Shown one piece after another: positions 36,228-45,280 of a DNA stretch of 64,000 nucleotides. The translations under genes were made by a program, and so were the position numbers. The notes under the pieces are model-generated. The model was not told where the DNA came from, did no database searches, and worked only from the letters and a program-made list of their open reading frames with translations. Origin of the DNA: an uncultured Flavobacteriaceae bacterium (lineage in GTDB: Bacteria > Bacteroidota > Bacteroidia > Flavobacteriales > Flavobacteriaceae); NCBI GenBank assembly GCA_937944485.1, contig CALDYU010000003.1, positions 1-64,000 of the forward strand. The letters are read 5' to 3'. Position 1 is the stretch's first letter; the number at the start of each line of letters is the position of its first letter.

Positions 36228-39080
36228 CTAGATTTTAAATTTAATTTTCAATCCAATTTCAGTTTGTACTGGTGCGTTAAAAAATTGAATTCCTTGACTT
36301 GAACCTTGACCATACAAACTTGTATATGGTGAGGCACCATCATATTTAGCGATCGTAAAAAGATTTGCTGCATAAACGCTACATTTAAATTCTCTAAAAA
36401 AAGGCTTGCTTATTTCGCTTGTAAAGGTGTACGAGAGGTCTACTGATTTTAAATTTAAATAACTTCCATCTACTATGGCCTCTTCTGCAACGCCTTCGAA
36501 ACCATACCTTATGAAGCGATTACCCGCGAGTCCGTTTTCAGGATTCGCAAAGTCTACCGGAATAGTATTCGTAGTACCATTTTGATTACGTCCTTCAAAA
36601 ACAAAATTGGTTATTTCTCGTTCTAGACCTGATTGTTTAGAAGTTCCTATATAATTCAGAACTTGTTGTGTTCCATTCCAAACATCACCTCCTTGTTGAT
36701 AATCAAGTACGAAATTGAAATTGAAGTTTTTCCATCTTAAATTACTTGAAAAGCCTAAATTAAAATCAGGAGTAGGGTCGCCAACAATTACTTGATTTGG
36801 GTTTGCCAGCGGATATCCTGAATTATCTATAATAAGATTGTTTTCGCCATCTTTTAAAAAGGCAGTTCCAACCAAAATACCAGCAGGTTTATCTTTGATT
36901 AAATTTTTTGAGATTGTGGCAAAGCCGGCGATTGGAATTCTTGATTCGTTATTATATGTAGCCAAAACCTTTGTTCTGTAATTTGAAAATATAATTCTCG
37001 GACTAAATTGAACTCCCCCGTAATTATATGATCTCAGATCTAATGTAGCTTCGAATCCATAATTGTTTACATCAGCTAAATTGCGAAGTTGATAAGCGTT
37101 ATTTTCCCAAAATGGAAAAACACTACCATGAGTCACATTTGAAAAATAACTTGTATTTAAATCCCAATACGTATTAAAAAGTTTAAATGCCACATTCAAA
37201 TTCAATTCATAGCTTTTTTTCTCTTCTAAATCAATGCCATCTATAGCAAACAAATCGTTATTTGCTGTATACTGCAGTGATCTTTGTGGTTCAAGTTGTA
37301 AACTATTATGACTTTGATTATTGTAGAATAATGGCAGGGCGGTATAACTGTATCCATAACTAGCAGCTAATTTTAGTTTTCTGATGGCATGAACATCAAT
37401 TAAACTATAGAGATCATACCTCAATTTCAGGGATGGGGCTAACCATTTAGAGTTTTGAATTGTAGACGTTACTGAATTATTTACGAAAGTTAAACTGGCA
37501 TTTTCTTCAAAAAATCTAAAGTTTAAACTGGTATACCACCTCAATGTGGCTCTGCTTAAATCATTGCCAATAGTTGTGGTTTTCTCTGGATTATTAAATG
37601 AGCGCTCTTCAAAGCCAATTTTTTCAATAAATTCATAATCAAGGTTTTTATTTGTATACTCAATTGATGAAATTAAATCGTAGTTCAGATCTGATGTATA
37701 TGAATTCTTTTCCCATTTTACGGTAGCCTTCGCATCGAAAGTATCTTGGTTCAGATTTTTATCGCTTGAATACCCTTCTAAAAAGCCAACAGTATTTCTA
37801 GAGACTCCGAAATCTTGTTCATTCGTTGATTTCAAAAAATTAAACCTTGAGAACAATTCAACCTCTTCAGAAAGACGAAATGAATTTTTCAAAGATGCAA
37901 TCCATATTTTATTGCTAATTTGATTTCTGTTGTTCTTTAAAAGCCATTCTGGGTTATTAAAAATAGTATTGCTAAAACTCCTTTGGTTATCATTCGCCAA
38001 ATCTATTCCTTGTTGATTCTCAAAAGTAGCAGGCGTAACCATAGCATTCAACAAAAGGTTATTTTGAAAACCATTGATATTGGGTTGTTTTTCTATACTG
38101 TGATTTCGTTTCAACTCAAATTGCCAAGTGATATCGTTGTAACTGTTACCTTCATAACTCAAATCAAACTCGTTTAAGGCACTACGTTCCTTACCATACA
38201 TATCATTTCCAGATTTATTCCAATAATTAATTCGGAAAAAATTGTCATTTGAAGACATTAAAAAATGAGCATTCGTTGATGATTTTATGATCGGTTCAAA
38301 TGGATTATTTGAATACACATTTGCGGCTTGTCCATTTCCTTCAGTAGTGTTAACTAATGCCCCGTTACTATCAAAAGGATAATCACTACCGTCAAATGCT
38401 AAACTCGTTATTCGAGGACCATACGAAAAAGGAACATTTGATTCAGGCGGAAAATAACTTATCAACTGATTGTTCGGCATGCCTTGCGCGTAAACAGTCT
38501 GAAGTTTAGGAAGATTGTTTTGTTTTATAAATTGAACACTTAGTAAAGAAGAGGCGCCTATTTCGAAATAAATATCTGGCTTTAGATAGGTGAATTGTAC
38601 TTTATTTTTTGATGTTGTTATCGCTGCTATTCGACTTACATTTATATAATTATAGGGAGCATTATGAGTCGTATTACTCTCCTCAATGTTTGGGGCTTGT
38701 AAAAACGAAGGAAGCCGTTGCTGGACTGCTTTTTGATAACTTGTATCTAGAACTTTTTCTACGGGAACTTTCCGTACCGCCGTGGTGATCTGTTCAATAC
38801 CGAACATTTCAGGGGTTACCTTAACCTCTCTATCTTTTTGCCCTATGTACGTAAATAAAAGAAGATCGCCTACGTTACATTTAATCTTGTAATTCCCATC
38901 AAAATCAGTCTGCGTCCCCTCCGAAGTACCTTTTATAATGATATTGACACCAGGTAGCGGAAGACCATCTTGATCGGTGATTGTACCTGTAACTTGGCCT
39001 CTTTGAGCGTTAGTCACCCCCAAAAACATCAATAACAAAATTACAAGAGTAGTTTTTCTAATTCGTAGTATTTGATTCAT
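36228..39080 (-). CDS. SusC/RagA-like outer-membrane barrel lacking a recognisable plug
   Basis: A 950-aa outer-membrane protein. A signal peptide (to about residue 25) is followed by a carboxypeptidase-D-like domain (28-95; GTITDQDGLPLPGVNI, DFDGNYKI). SusC proteins next have a plug of about 120 residues, but here only about 60 residues (108-165) intervene, without the RG or GVILVTTK-type motifs. Barrel-type sequence then starts (FIKQNNLPKLQTVYAQG, FSYGPR) and runs to a terminal LKIKFKI strand. A missing plug would leave an open pore unless another protein closes it. The gene 3 bp downstream encodes an alpha-2-macroglobulin carrying a SusC-type plug. No SusD gene adjoins. Confidence 0.85.
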   Translation of the reverse strand: MNQILRIRKTTLVILLLMFLGVTNAQRGQVTGTITDQDGLPLPGVNIIIKGTSEGTQTDFDGNYKIKCNVGDLLLFTYIGQKDREVKVTPEMFGIEQITTAVRKVPVEKVLDTSYQKAVQQRLPSFLQAPNIEESNTTHNAPYNYINVSRIAAITTSKNKVQFTYLKPDIYFEIGASSLLSVQFIKQNNLPKLQTVYAQGMPNNQLISYFPPESNVPFSYGPRITSLAFDGSDYPFDSNGALVNTTEGNGQAANVYSNNPFEPIIKSSTNAHFLMSSNDNFFRINYWNKSGNDMYGKERSALNEFDLSYEGNSYNDITWQFELKRNHSIEKQPNINGFQNNLLLNAMVTPATFENQQGIDLANDNQRSFSNTIFNNPEWLLKNNRNQISNKIWIASLKNSFRLSEEVELFSRFNFLKSTNEQDFGVSRNTVGFLEGYSSDKNLNQDTFDAKATVKWEKNSYTSDLNYDLISSIEYTNKNLDYEFIEKIGFEERSFNNPEKTTTIGNDLSRATLRWYTSLNFRFFEENASLTFVNNSVTSTIQNSKWLAPSLKLRYDLYSLIDVHAIRKLKLAASYGYSYTALPLFYNNQSHNSLQLEPQRSLQYTANNDLFAIDGIDLEEKKSYELNLNVAFKLFNTYWDLNTSYFSNVTHGSVFPFWENNAYQLRNLADVNNYGFEATLDLRSYNYGGVQFSPRIIFSNYRTKVLATYNNESRIPIAGFATISKNLIKDKPAGILVGTAFLKDGENNLIIDNSGYPLANPNQVIVGDPTPDFNLGFSSNLRWKNFNFNFVLDYQQGGDVWNGTQQVLNYIGTSKQSGLEREITNFVFEGRNQNGTTNTIPVDFANPENGLAGNRFIRYGFEGVAEEAIVDGSYLNLKSVDLSYTFTSEISKPFFREFKCSVYAANLFTIAKYDGASPYTSLYGQGSSQGIQFFNAPVQTEIGLKIKFKI

Positions 39081-39225
39081 AAGGTTGGTCTTTCTTAGTT
39101 ATGAAAACAAACCTACGAGCAATGCATATAATTTGAAATGGACTTTGAGTGAAGTAGCCCTTTGAATTAGGGAATGAACAATTTTAGAGAATTAAATACT
39201 ATCAAACACCACACCCCAAAACGAA

Positions 39226-39255
39226 GAATGGCAACTACCGAGGTAGTTGCCATTC
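39226..39255 (-). terminator. Strong terminator upstream of the SusC-like gene
   Basis: A perfect 14-bp stem (39226-39239 with 39242-39255) around two bases. It lies 60 bp past the stop of the small minus-strand ORF at 39316-39501 and before the SusC-like gene on the same strand, so it insulates the two. Confidence 0.75.
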
Positions 39256-39315
39256 TTTACTATTTTAATAAATTGTTATTTTAGCGTTTCAGCTATTATA
39301 AAGTTAAAACTTCAT

Positions 39316-39501
39316 TTAATAACCGTACCGAATACTCATTTCTGGCCCATAGGTTAAAAGCATCACCAACGAGAAAATCAAAATTGAAATGATCGTTGAA
39401 AATAAAAAAATACTAATCGCTTTATACCAAATAGGCATTCCTTTAAGCGAGCTGTTCTGAATTAGGGTGTTGAATACCTGCATAGTTTCTACATTTTTCA
39501 T
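39316..39501 (-). CDS. Small single-helix membrane protein
   Basis: A 61-aa ATG ORF with one long hydrophobic stretch (about residues 26-50, rich in Ile, Leu and Phe) between short polar ends; the C-terminus is PEMSIRYGY. A strong terminator 60 bp after its stop supports transcription as a separate unit. The remaining part of the 39081-39706 gap shows nothing else. Family unknown; it could be a small regulatory membrane protein. Confidence 0.5.
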   Translation of the reverse strand: MKNVETMQVFNTLIQNSSLKGMPIWYKAISIFLFSTIISILIFSLVMLLTYGPEMSIRYGY

Positions 39502-39706
39502 TAAACATTGTTCGTGTTCAAAGCATGTAGGTATTCAATTAAGATTGGGGTAATTCTGCTAATGTAACAACTTTATAAACTATAACCCTACTTATTCAGA
39601 TAAACCAACTTAGTAATCGGTTAAACGGCTTATTTTCATCTGTGATCTATTCAAAAGAAGCTTTAAAAATTTATCACATAACTATCTTTAATTCAGGCAA
39701 TTCAAT

Positions 39707-40798
39707 CTATTCGCAACCACCCGTAAACCCCGTAGCATCAAATTTTGTTTGAACAGCACCTTGTTTGCTACCATCTGTCACCTGAATAGCAAGGTTGTTT
39801 TCTCCGCTACCATCTCGTTTAGGACTGCAATATTCAAACAAATAGAAACTATTTGCTCGCTCAGATACTCGAATTGATATATCATTAAAAGTAGTTTCGA
39901 GCTCTTCTTTATTCCCTGCAAAAACACTAAAAGTTTTACCAATATCGCTTAATACTTGCGTATCTATTTCACTACCCAATCCAATAGTAAAGAAAGAAAT
40001 ATTTGCATTTGCCTTGTCCACTTTATCTTGTGCCGCTTGTCGTGTAAAACGAGAAGCTTGATCGGTACCATCAGTAAATAAAACAACCGATGCCGCGCCT
40101 ATCTTGTCTCCTTGAGTACTTGCGCTTAGCAAATCTGTAGCGATATCACTTGCTTTGATAACTGCCCCATAAAGATCGGTAGAAGGATCATTGCTTATAT
40201 CTTGATTAATAGCATTTACAGAAGCAATCAACTCATTTTTTGAGGTGGTTAAAGCATTTAAAAGATGTAATTCATTTTCTCCATCAAACCAGTAGATGGC
40301 CATTTTAAATGATTCTTCATCCATTTCAGGCATTACATTATTTATAAAGCTAATACTCGCCGTTTTAAGCTCAACGAGACTACTGCTTAAAACACTATTA
40401 CTTAAATCTAATACTAGTAACGTGTTATTACTAAAAACTTGAGAATTTGAAGAAATACGAGCTAATGATTCTGAGGTAGAAATCGTATTAAAGCATTCGT
40501 CATTACGGCCTTGTTCATAAATGGTGAATTGATCTGCTGTAAGTCCAGATACCGGGTTTTGGTTCGTATCAGACACTTTAAATAATATAGAAACTTTACC
40601 GGGTAGGGTTGTAAATTGCTCTTGAATGGAAAGTACCAAATCACTTTCTCCTAAATTTAAACAGGCATCGACTTCTTTTCCTTTTCCTAGATCACCACCA
40701 GTATTAAGATTGAAATTGACATCGTCATCAGCATTTCCACAAGAAACCAGAACAATACAGGCGTAAAAAAGAATACTTAAATTTTGGAAGGTTTTCAT
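39707..40798 (-). CDS. von Willebrand factor A domain lipoprotein
   Basis: A 363-aa lipoprotein: signal peptide ending IVLVSCGN, Cys20. A beta-rich segment (about 45-110; VSILFKVSDTNQNPVSGL) precedes a vWA domain with the metal-ion MIDAS motif DLSNS (DxSxS), a Thr/Asp-containing VLFTDGTDQ, and LSDIGKTF. The C-terminus reads like a small beta domain with Cys residues. vWA domains bind protein ligands through a divalent cation; here the protein is held on the envelope. Monocistronic and divergent from the deacetylase at 40950. Ligand unknown. Confidence 0.85.
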   Translation of the reverse strand: MKTFQNLSILFYACIVLVSCGNADDDVNFNLNTGGDLGKGKEVDACLNLGESDLVLSIQEQFTTLPGKVSILFKVSDTNQNPVSGLTADQFTIYEQGRNDECFNTISTSESLARISSNSQVFSNNTLLVLDLSNSVLSSSLVELKTASISFINNVMPEMDEESFKMAIYWFDGENELHLLNALTTSKNELIASVNAINQDISNDPSTDLYGAVIKASDIATDLLSASTQGDKIGAASVVLFTDGTDQASRFTRQAAQDKVDKANANISFFTIGLGSEIDTQVLSDIGKTFSVFAGNKEELETTFNDISIRVSERANSFYLFEYCSPKRDGSGENNLAIQVTDGSKQGAVQTKFDATGFTGGCE

Positions 40799-40949
40799 TT
40801 TCTAACTTTTGGGTTCAACCTACAAAACGGGCAAAATCTATTTTAATTATAATGCTATCGCCAAGAATAGTGTTAAACATTGTTAAAGAAGCACTGTAAA
40901 ATTTTTATACCTTTCTGCATAAATTAAATTGAAGCAAAAATTTTAACCT

Positions 40950-41885
40950 ATGAAAAAGGGACCGTTTTATACACTTTTGATTTTTCTCTGTTGTAATGGT
41001 TTAATAGCACAAAAAAAATCTATCGCAGAACGACTGGGCTATAAGGCAGAGACGAAACTTCTTATTATTCATGCTGATGACCTGGGTGTTACGCATTCTG
41101 AAAACAGCGCGAGCATTAAAGGCTTAGAAGAAACGCCTGTAAATTCTGCAAGTATTATGGTTCCTTGTCCATGGTTTCCTGAAATCGCAAAGTATGCGCG
41201 TAATAATCCTAAAATTGATTTTGGCCTGCACCTTACCTTAAATAGCGAATGGATCTCTTATAAGTGGGGGCCAGTTACTTCTAAAGATTCTGTGGCCACG
41301 CTTGTAAATACTCAGGGATTTTTCTATCCTGAAATTCAAGATGTTGTAGATAAAAGTAAGCCTCAACATGTAGCTCTTGAATTGCGCAATCAAATAAAAA
41401 AAGCATATCAATTTGGTATTGATGTTACGCATTTAGATGCTCATATGGGAACGGCTACGCGCACCCCTGAATTTTTGGCGGCCTATATTAAATTGGGTAA
41501 GGAATTTGAATTGCCAGTTTTACTAGATAAACGTATGGATTTCCTACAACATGAGGCAGTTAAAGGCCTTATTAATGATCGTGTCATAATTGACAATAAT
41601 GTACTAACCGCGAGTCCAGAAGACTATGATTCGGGTATGGCCGCTTACTATACCAAAATATTATCTGAGTTAGAACCTGGTTTAAACACCTTATTGATTC
41701 ATTTGGCATATGACGATATTGAAATGAAAGCAGTAACGGTTGGCCATGACTATTGGCATGCTGCATGGCGGCAAGCGGATGTTGACTTTTTTAGCAGTGC
41801 TGATTGTCGCGAGCTTATTAAACAAAATAATATTGTATTGATTACTTGGAGGGAATTAAGAGATAAAATCGTACGAAAAAAATAA
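40950..41885 (+). CDS. Exported YdjC/ChbG-family carbohydrate deacetylase
   Basis: A 311-aa protein with a signal peptide ending near LIAQKKS. The YdjC pattern is clear: LIIHADDLGVTHSENSAS (metal-binding Asp-Asp), NSASIMVPCPWFPE, DFGLHLTLNSEW, and THLDAHMGTA with catalytic residues. The family removes acetyl groups from oligosaccharides such as diacetylchitobiose. Export would place the reaction in the periplasm, unlike cytoplasmic ChbG. It is followed 8 bp later by the NTP-transferase gene, the second of a three-gene operon. Confidence 0.87.
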   Translation: MKKGPFYTLLIFLCCNGLIAQKKSIAERLGYKAETKLLIIHADDLGVTHSENSASIKGLEETPVNSASIMVPCPWFPEIAKYARNNPKIDFGLHLTLNSEWISYKWGPVTSKDSVATLVNTQGFFYPEIQDVVDKSKPQHVALELRNQIKKAYQFGIDVTHLDAHMGTATRTPEFLAAYIKLGKEFELPVLLDKRMDFLQHEAVKGLINDRVIIDNNVLTASPEDYDSGMAAYYTKILSELEPGLNTLLIHLAYDDIEMKAVTVGHDYWHAAWRQADVDFFSSADCRELIKQNNIVLITWRELRDKIVRKK

Positions 41886-41893
41886 GAACTCAA

Positions 41894-42511
41894 ATGGATA
41901 AAGCACCAAATATTGCTATTGTGATTCTTGCAGCGGGAGCTTCTAAACGCATGGGAGATCACATCAAACAAATATTGCCATGGAAAGATTCCACTTTGCT
42001 TGGCAATGCTTTGATTCAGGCAAAAGCCAGTATTGCTAATGACACTTATGTTGTACTTGGTGCTTATGAAGAGGTCATTAAAGCAGAAGTTGTTATGGAT
42101 GGAAATACCATTATTCAAAATAAAAACTGGGAAAAAGGCATGGGGAGCTCTATTGCTGTGGCTTTAAAGCGTATTGAAACCAAACCAGTTTCTTATGATG
42201 CGGTGTTTATCCAATTGGCTGATCAGCCCAAAATTGACACCAATTATATAAATAAAATGCTTGGAAACTGGATAGGGAATCGAAACAAAATAATAACAAC
42301 AAAATACGAAAACGACCAAGGCGTTCCTGCAATTTTCGGTAGCGCGTATTTCGAAGCATTGACCCAACTACAAGAAGATGTCGGGGCTAAAGCAATTATT
42401 AATGCTAATTTAGGTAATGTTATAGCCTTGAATCCCGAAGGAAAAGAAATAGATATCGATAGTTTTGAGACCTATCAAAAAGCTTTAAACACTGAAAATA
42501 AAAAAACGTAA
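41894..42511 (+). CDS. MobA-like NTP transferase
   Basis: A 205-aa cytoplasmic nucleotidyltransferase. The nucleotide-binding motif is VILAAGASKRMG (about residues 10-21), followed by KQILPWKDSTLLG, and the metal-binding block is QLADQPKID. This is the fold of molybdopterin cytidylyl- or guanylyltransferases (MocA/MobA) and of some sugar nucleotidyltransferases. No molybdenum enzyme gene is nearby, so the nucleotide acceptor is unclear. It lies between a deacetylase and an amidohydrolase gene, with 8 and 3 bp gaps. Confidence 0.83.
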   Translation: MDKAPNIAIVILAAGASKRMGDHIKQILPWKDSTLLGNALIQAKASIANDTYVVLGAYEEVIKAEVVMDGNTIIQNKNWEKGMGSSIAVALKRIETKPVSYDAVFIQLADQPKIDTNYINKMLGNWIGNRNKIITTKYENDQGVPAIFGSAYFEALTQLQEDVGAKAIINANLGNVIALNPEGKEIDIDSFETYQKALNTENKKT

Positions 42512-42514
42512 CAT

Positions 42515-43603
42515 ATGAAAATAAAAATATTAATAGTAGTGCTACTATCTTTCAATTTAACTACTGTGATTGCTCAAGAAATGAGCTTTGAAACTTACAA
42601 TCCAGAATCAACTTTAGTCGTTCCTGGAGCCATTATATCAAAAGCCAAATTCCCATTTATTGATGTACACAGCCACCAGCGCAATATGGATGCTCAAGCA
42701 TTAGATGCCCTAATTGTAGACATGAACAAACTGAATGAAGGAATTATGGTCAATCTTAGTGGAGGTTCTGGTAGCAATCTAAATGCTAAAATCGAGAGCA
42801 TAAAAAAAAATCATCCCAATCGGTTTGTCGTATTCGCCAATGTTGATTTTGATGGAGTAGGAGCGAAAGGCTGGAGTGAAAAGGCAGCCGCTCAGTTAGA
42901 AATCGATATAAAAGCAGGCGCTAAAGGATTAAAAATATATAAAAGTTTAGGCTTGCGATATAAAGACAGTAAAGGCAATCGAATCGCAATTGACGATCCG
43001 CGACTTGATGCCATTTGGGCAAAGTGTGGTGAATTAGGCGTGCCAGTACTGATTCATGCAGCCGATCCAAAATCTTTTTGGGACCCCATGGATGGTAATA
43101 ATGAACGTTGGTTAGAGTTAAAAACAAGACCTCGTAGAAAACGATCAGCGACCAATCCGGCACCATGGCAACAAATTATTGATGAACAGCATCGCATGTT
43201 TAAAAAACATCCGAACACCAATTTTATCAATGCCCATATGGGATGGTATGCAAATAATCTTGAAAAATTAGGGCAGTTATTAGATGAAATTCCGAATATG
43301 AATGTGGGCATTGCCGCTGTTATTGCAGAATTAGGAAGACAACCTCGAAACGCAAAGATCTTTTTTGAAAAATATCAAGATCGTATTCTATTCGGTAAAG
43401 ACAGCTGGAAACCTGAAGAATTCCCCACCTATTTCAGGGTCTTAGAATCTGATGACGAATACTTCCCGTACTATAAAAAATATCATGCGTTCTGGGCCAT
43501 GTACGGACTCGATTTATCTGATGAGGTATTGAAGAAAGTGTATTATAAAAATGCGCTACGCCTTATTCCAGGTTTAGATCATAGTTTATTTCCTGAAAAA
43601 TAA
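42515..43603 (+). CDS. Exported amidohydrolase-family protein
   Basis: A 362-aa metal-dependent TIM-barrel hydrolase with a signal peptide (to about residue 21, ending VIAQE). The first metal motif is IDVHSHQRN. LKIYKSLG, VLIHAADP, and FINAHMGWYANN provide further barrel-end His residues, and ILFGKDSW the final Asp. The family resembles amidohydrolase_2 enzymes (decarboxylase/lactonase-like). Third gene of the operon with the deacetylase and NTP transferase; the hairpin at 43624-43647 ends the unit. Substrate unknown. Confidence 0.83.
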   Translation: MKIKILIVVLLSFNLTTVIAQEMSFETYNPESTLVVPGAIISKAKFPFIDVHSHQRNMDAQALDALIVDMNKLNEGIMVNLSGGSGSNLNAKIESIKKNHPNRFVVFANVDFDGVGAKGWSEKAAAQLEIDIKAGAKGLKIYKSLGLRYKDSKGNRIAIDDPRLDAIWAKCGELGVPVLIHAADPKSFWDPMDGNNERWLELKTRPRRKRSATNPAPWQQIIDEQHRMFKKHPNTNFINAHMGWYANNLEKLGQLLDEIPNMNVGIAAVIAELGRQPRNAKIFFEKYQDRILFGKDSWKPEEFPTYFRVLESDDEYFPYYKKYHAFWAMYGLDLSDEVLKKVYYKNALRLIPGLDHSLFPEK

Positions 43604-43623
43604 TACAAGTAAAAATATGCTTT

Positions 43624-43647
43624 AAACACCCGTAAATACGGGTGTTT
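43624..43647 (+). terminator. Terminator of the deacetylase operon
   Basis: An 11-bp stem (43624-43634 with 43637-43647) with a 2-nt loop, followed by a T-rich tract. It lies 20 bp after the amidohydrolase stop. Confidence 0.85.
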
Positions 43648-43732
43648 TCTTGTTTTGTATAAATATTTTCGTCTTTTTCTGTGATTATTTTAGCCGAATA
43701 GATACTTATCTTATGTAGCATTCAGAAATTCT

Positions 43733-44221
43733 ATGGAAAAGGAAGGAGCTTTTGTTCAAATTATTAAACAAAATGAAGGGCTTATTTTTAAGATCACTAC
43801 CATGTATACGAACAATCGTGATGATCAACAAGACCTATATCAAGAGATTGTATATCAACTTTGGAAATCTTTTGACAGCTTTAGGGCAGAAGCAAAAATT
43901 AGCACCTGGATGTATCGCATCGCACTGAACACTGCGATTACAAAGCTTAAGAAACGAAAACGCCAAGGTATTTCAGTTGGTATTGATCAAGTTGTTTTGC
44001 AACAAACCGAAAATTATGATCCCGAATTTGAAGAGCGATTAAAATTGGTTTTTGCGCATATTCAGCAGCTTAATGTTCTTGAAAAAGGACTCATGCTTTT
44101 AGTCTTAGAAGGGAAAAAATATGAAGAAATAGCAGTTATTATGGGACTCTCGTCAAGTAATGTAGGAACTAGAATTTCTAGAATAAAACAAAAATTAAAA
44201 AAACAAATTATAACTCAGTAG
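43733..44221 (+). CDS. ECF-type RNA polymerase sigma factor
   Basis: A 162-aa sigma-70 family protein with only regions 2 and 4. Region 2 has DDQQDLYQEIVYQLWKSFDSF and WMYRIALNTAI (about residues 27-75). Region 4 has LVLEGKKYEEIAVIMGLSSSNVGTRISRIKQKLKK near the C-terminus. The ATG is preceded by a short AT-rich leader. The gene ends three bases before that of a membrane protein, which is the usual place for an anti-sigma factor, so it probably responds to an envelope signal. Confidence 0.92.
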   Translation: MEKEGAFVQIIKQNEGLIFKITTMYTNNRDDQQDLYQEIVYQLWKSFDSFRAEAKISTWMYRIALNTAITKLKKRKRQGISVGIDQVVLQQTENYDPEFEERLKLVFAHIQQLNVLEKGLMLLVLEGKKYEEIAVIMGLSSSNVGTRISRIKQKLKKQIITQ

Positions 44222-44224
44222 CCT

Positions 44225-44824
44225 ATGGAAATCGAAGAAATGAAAGCCCTATGGTCTGAATTAAGCAACCAGTTAGAGCATCAAAAAAAATTAACAAACG
44301 AAATTATTATGAAAATGACACAAGAAAGATATTCAAACAGATTCAAAACACTAAGTACCTACGAAACTTTTGGCGCCATATTTTGTTTTGCTGTTTTCAG
44401 TTTAATTCTTTTTAATATTACCAAATTAGACACCTGGTATCTTATGTTATGCGGCATTATCACTTTACTATTTATAGGTGTTTTGCCCATAATAACCCTG
44501 CGTTTATTACGACATATTCGCCAGTTCAATATTCTAAATAAAAATTATAAAGAGGTGCTCATCGGATTTAGAAGAGCAAAAAAGAACCTATTACTTCTGC
44601 AAAGGAGTGCTGCTTACATTAGTTTTATCATTCTTTTTACATCTTCAGCGGTCTTTGCCAAGATCTTCGGAAATAAAGATTTTTTCTTAATCGATCGTGG
44701 AATTAAAGAGTATGCAGTTTTTGCTTTTGCTATTGTTTTTGTATTCTTTTTCTCGAGATGGGGCTATAGAGCCTATGGCAAAGTGACACAATCAGCAGAA
44801 GATGTATTAAAAGAATTGGAATAG
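44225..44824 (+). CDS. Membrane protein coupled to the ECF sigma gene, possible anti-sigma factor
   Basis: A 199-aa protein with an N-terminal cytoplasmic helical part (about residues 1-40, EEMKALWSELSNQLEHQKK) and about four membrane helices (46-65, 72-92, 128-147 and 160-178). It starts three bases after the sigma stop. Position suggests sequestration of the sigma factor at the membrane, but no zinc-binding anti-sigma motif is visible, so the role is inferred only from context. Confidence 0.78.
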   Translation: MEIEEMKALWSELSNQLEHQKKLTNEIIMKMTQERYSNRFKTLSTYETFGAIFCFAVFSLILFNITKLDTWYLMLCGIITLLFIGVLPIITLRLLRHIRQFNILNKNYKEVLIGFRRAKKNLLLLQRSAAYISFIILFTSSAVFAKIFGNKDFFLIDRGIKEYAVFAFAIVFVFFFSRWGYRAYGKVTQSAEDVLKELE

Positions 44825-44861
44825 CATTTACAGATTTGTTATATCTTTTAAAAAAACTCAT

Positions 44862-45275
44862 ATGACTTCTGCAGGATATTCAAGTACCCCTTTGGCGAAA
44901 AAATTAGGCATTAAAGAAGGATATATTGTTTTACTATACCAAGAACCAAAGCACTATTTAAAGCTATTCGAAGATTTTCCTGCTGTTAAACACGTCAAAC
45001 AAGTTCGCAGTAAATCGATTGATTTTATACATCTTTTTTGCACTTCTAAAGCAAGCTTTGAAAAAGAATCAATACGCCTAAAAGAAGGCCTTAAATATAC
45101 GGGGATATTATGGGTAAGTTGGCCAAAAGGAAGTTCTAAAATTGAAACAGACTTAAATCGTGAGTATATAAGAACGTATCTATTAAAGAATGGATTGGTA
45201 GATGTTAAGGTTTGTGCCGTTGATGCAGATTGGAGCGGACTTAAATTCATGTATCGCTTAACAGATAGAAAATAA
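44862..45275 (+). CDS. DUF3052-like hypothetical protein
   Basis: A 137-aa soluble protein. The N-terminus STPLAKKLGIKEG and the segment GILWVSWPKGSSK match the DUF3052 pattern seen in many bacteria, a family without an established function. It is on the same strand 37 bp after the membrane protein and could belong to the ECF operon. It converges with the GntR-family gene, five bases between the stops. Confidence 0.82.
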   Translation: MTSAGYSSTPLAKKLGIKEGYIVLLYQEPKHYLKLFEDFPAVKHVKQVRSKSIDFIHLFCTSKASFEKESIRLKEGLKYTGILWVSWPKGSSKIETDLNREYIRTYLLKNGLVDVKVCAVDADWSGLKFMYRLTDRK

Positions 45276-45280
45276 TCTAA

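Noticed and set aside
36228..39080. Polysaccharide utilisation locus (SusC/SusD pair)
   Set aside because: No SusD-like lipoprotein or glycoside hydrolase adjoins; the partner gene is an alpha-2-macroglobulin.
41894..42511. Molybdenum cofactor cytidylyltransferase mocA
   Set aside because: The family pattern fits, but no xanthine-dehydrogenase-type or molybdenum cofactor gene is nearby; kept as a general NTP transferase.
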